NCBI GenBank assembly: GCA_052035955.1
Contig: JBPOHD010000063.1
Span: 37,773 to 101,772, forward strand
Direction: 5' to 3'
DNA length: 64,000 nt
Source: JAEUNJ01 sp052035955
GTDB taxonomy: Bacteria > Pseudomonadota > Gammaproteobacteria > Burkholderiales > Rhodocyclaceae
The notes beneath the pieces were generated by a model. That model was not told where the DNA came from, ran no database searches, and saw only the letters and a program-made list of their open reading frames with translations. Made by a program: the position numbers and the translations under genes. Below are positions 62,490-64,000 of the stretch, one piece after another; position 1 is the stretch's first letter; each line of letters opens with the position of its first letter.

Positions 62490-62861
62490 ATGCCGCCACG
62501 CAAGAGGATCTCGAACAGGCAGGCCGCCACGACCTCCTACCGGCACCCGGAAACCAAGGTGCTGATCCGGCCCGAGGCCGGCGCCCAGGCCCGTTTCAAC
62601 AAGAAGAAACCCACCGCCACATGGCGCCACGATTCCTCCCTGGCGCCCGAACTGCAATGGGATGCCTCGAACCCGACGCGGAAACTTGGGAGGCTCATCG
62701 TGAAAACGCAGGGATACGACGAACGGATCGAGCGGAAACAGTCCGCCGCCGCACGGTGGGTGGCTGCCGTCAACCGGGACGGCCGTTTCGGTCAGTGGTC
62801 CTGCCTGCTCCTGAAGGAACGCGCCGCCATCGCCGAAGAAATCCGCAATCGCCTCGCCTGA
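62490..62861 (+). pseudogene. Probable internally deleted restriction endonuclease remnant
   Basis: 123-residue open frame. The N-terminal half (TSYRHPETKVLIRPEAGAQ, then KKKPTATWRHDSSLAPELQWD) resembles, from memory, the start of large type III-like restriction endonucleases (SYRHPE..RPE.GTQAQF..YRYDSSLSPAL.WD). The rest (LIVKTQGYDERIERK, ARWVAAVNRDGRFGQW) resembles the far C-terminus of the same kind of enzyme (LIVE.KGY..., .WV.AVN..G.FGRWAF). The join between them suggests loss of the whole middle, near residue 60. It may be translated, but should be inactive. A BLASTP search would decide. Confidence 0.5.
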
Positions 62862-62872
62862 GGGCACCACGG

Positions 62873-63736
62873 TCAGCGATGGGATACCGTGCGCCTCGCC
62901 ATGTACCAGGCGAAGAAGGTTTCGTCGAGGGCCCTGAGCTTCGCCCGCTGCTGCACGAGGGCGGGACTATGGCCTTGCCGCTCCAGGGCCAGCACGCGGG
63001 CCAATCGCCGGCAGGCGTCGGCGGCGGGTGTCGATGCCGATGCCGCCGTGTCGCCGAGGGGCGTTTGCGGATGCTCCGCGAGATACCAGGCCGGGAACCA
63101 GTCCGCGTCGAGGGTGCCGGGGTCGGCCAGGAATTGCCGCCAACTGCGCTCCAGCAGGGGTTCGTCCAGTTCCGCGACCAGGCCGGCCAGGCGGTCCGGT
63201 GCCAGCCAAGCAAAGCGGAACAGGGGATCGAGGATGCCGTCGAGGCCGGTGCGCGGATGAAGGGCAAGGCAGAGCCAGCGCTGCACCGGGGCCAAGCGCC
63301 CGCCGCCGGCGATACTGCGCGCCGCAGCCTCCGCCGCCGCGTGATCCCCCGCGCGCAGCCACAAGGCCGCGGGGTGTGCTTCCGCCATCGCCGCGTCGAA
63401 GCCGGTGCCGGCCGCCGCGAGGCGGCGCCACAGCGGCCGCAGGAAGGCCTCCGCATGCTGGCCGAGGACGCCCGCCGCGGGGCTTATCCTGGTGTCTGCA
63501 TCGGCGACGAGGGCGGCGATGACCGGCGTGTCCGCCGGCTCCGGTGCGACCACCTCCCCTTCCACGAAGGCGAGCAGGCAATCGAAGGCCGCAAGATCCC
63601 GATGCCGGGGATCCTCGTCGCGCAGCTTGGCGATGGCCGCCGCCGCGCCTGGACCGTCGCGGCGGAGAAGGGCCGCGGCGATGTCGTTGGCGAGCAGGAT
63701 CGAACGGCTGTCGTCGAAGATGTCCAGTTGGCGCAT
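62873..63736 (-). CDS. Hypothetical protein with alpha-helical repeats
   Basis: 287 residues from the ATG of MRQLDIFDDSR, a start I prefer over 63820 because the extra sequence is Arg/Pro-rich and looks non-coding. I do not recognise the family. It is almost entirely alpha-helical with regular Ala/Leu spacing, as in TPR or HEAT-like repeat proteins (AAIAKLRDEDPRHRDLAAFDCLLAF, AEAAARSIAGGGRLAPVQRWLCLAL). It reads towards the restriction-remnant ORF and away from the unfinished gene at 63772. Confidence 0.55.
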   Translation of the reverse strand: MRQLDIFDDSRSILLANDIAAALLRRDGPGAAAAIAKLRDEDPRHRDLAAFDCLLAFVEGEVVAPEPADTPVIAALVADADTRISPAAGVLGQHAEAFLRPLWRRLAAAGTGFDAAMAEAHPAALWLRAGDHAAAEAAARSIAGGGRLAPVQRWLCLALHPRTGLDGILDPLFRFAWLAPDRLAGLVAELDEPLLERSWRQFLADPGTLDADWFPAWYLAEHPQTPLGDTAASASTPAADACRRLARVLALERQGHSPALVQQRAKLRALDETFFAWYMARRTVSHR

Positions 63737-63771
63737 GGTTGGGCGGTGGCTGAGGCAGCGGGGAAATTCTA

Positions 63772-64000
63772 GTGACCGTTGCGCTCCAGGTCGAGTCGAT
63801 CGGCACGGCGGTGCCGCCACGCAAGCGGCGCCGCTGGCGGCCCGGGCCGCCCGACGGGCCGGACACGCTGCCGACCGATTGGCGGGACATGGCGGCCCGC
63901 TGGCTGCGGCGCAGCCAACGGGCCGCCACCGGTTGTCGCTGGGAAAGCGTTGCCGGAGAAGCCGGACCGGCGCGGTATGCCCAGGCGCAACAACAGCTGG
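63772..64000 (+). CDS. Start of an unrecognised gene, cut by the window end
   Basis: An open frame from a GTG runs 76 codons to the window end without a stop and shows coding-like composition (VESIGTAVPPRKRRRWRPGPP, then WRDMAARWLRRSQRAATGC). It is divergent from the 287-residue gene, with 35 bases between starts. I recognise no domain and cannot tell whether it belongs to the SMC system. Confidence 0.4.
   Translation, partial: MTVALQVESIGTAVPPRKRRRWRPGPPDGPDTLPTDWRDMAARWLRRSQRAATGCRWESVAGEAGPARYAQAQQQL

Overview
The window reads as one chromosomal stretch of a high-GC betaproteobacterium, most likely of the Rhodocyclales (Azoarcus/Thauera/Aromatoleum relatives). The reasons are gene order and gene families: tig-clpP-clpX-lon-hupB, petABC next to sspA-sspB, dnaX-ybaB-recR, a Rhodocyclales-type aldehyde:ferredoxin oxidoreductase cluster, and rpfE-recJ-prfB. 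Affiliation is inferred from remembered family patterns, not from a database search. No insertion sequence, prophage, rRNA operon or CRISPR array is visible.

Layout. 1-5015: the end of gcvT, then gcvH and gcvP (glycine cleavage), a GcvR-like double-ACT protein, a small lipoprotein and a free-standing lipoyl-domain protein. 5200-14700: ettA, tRNA-Val, hupB, lon, clpX, clpP, tig, tRNA-Leu, sspB and sspA, a protein quality-control block. 14800-17400: cytochrome bc1 complex (petABC, minus strand). 17500-21520: a CaiB-type CoA-transferase, recR, ybaB, dnaX and the SRP RNA.

21540-46230 is the metabolic centre. On its left is an aldehyde oxidoreductase operon: Fe-S protein, tungsten/molybdenum AOR, two tandem FAD/NAD(P) flavoproteins, a MoaD-like sulfur carrier and a small conserved protein. 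On its right is a quinoprotein locus: a PQQ alcohol dehydrogenase with the extra aspartate typical of lanthanide enzymes, a fused SoxYZ-like carrier, two SoxH-like metallo-hydrolase-fold proteins, a YceI protein, a NosR-like FMN/Fe-S membrane protein, a seven-repeat beta-propeller protein, an MxaJ-like binding protein, TonB, two TonB receptors and a NarL-type two-component pair. An AcoR-type sigma54 activator lies between them. Good -24/-12 sites with exact GG-N10-GC spacing stand before the aor operon, the MxaJ-like/propeller pair and the dehydrogenase, and each has a TGT-N11-AC(A/G) element upstream. The simplest model is one sigma54 regulon that oxidises an alcohol in the periplasm to the aldehyde and then the aldehyde in the cytoplasm to the acid.

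46350-57145 is housekeeping again: hydrolase, comEC, a DUF2062 protein, a potassium channel, lolD/lolC, rpfE, recJ, and prfB with its programmed +1 frameshift. 57323-62018 is a tightly coupled three-gene operon encoding a winged-helix kleisin-like protein, a small winged-helix protein and an SMC-type ATPase. It resembles MksFEB/Wadjet JetABC, but no JetD nuclease is recognised nearby. HicBA, a probable restriction-endonuclease remnant and two unrecognised genes follow, so this end looks accessory. It is the best candidate for an undescribed system.
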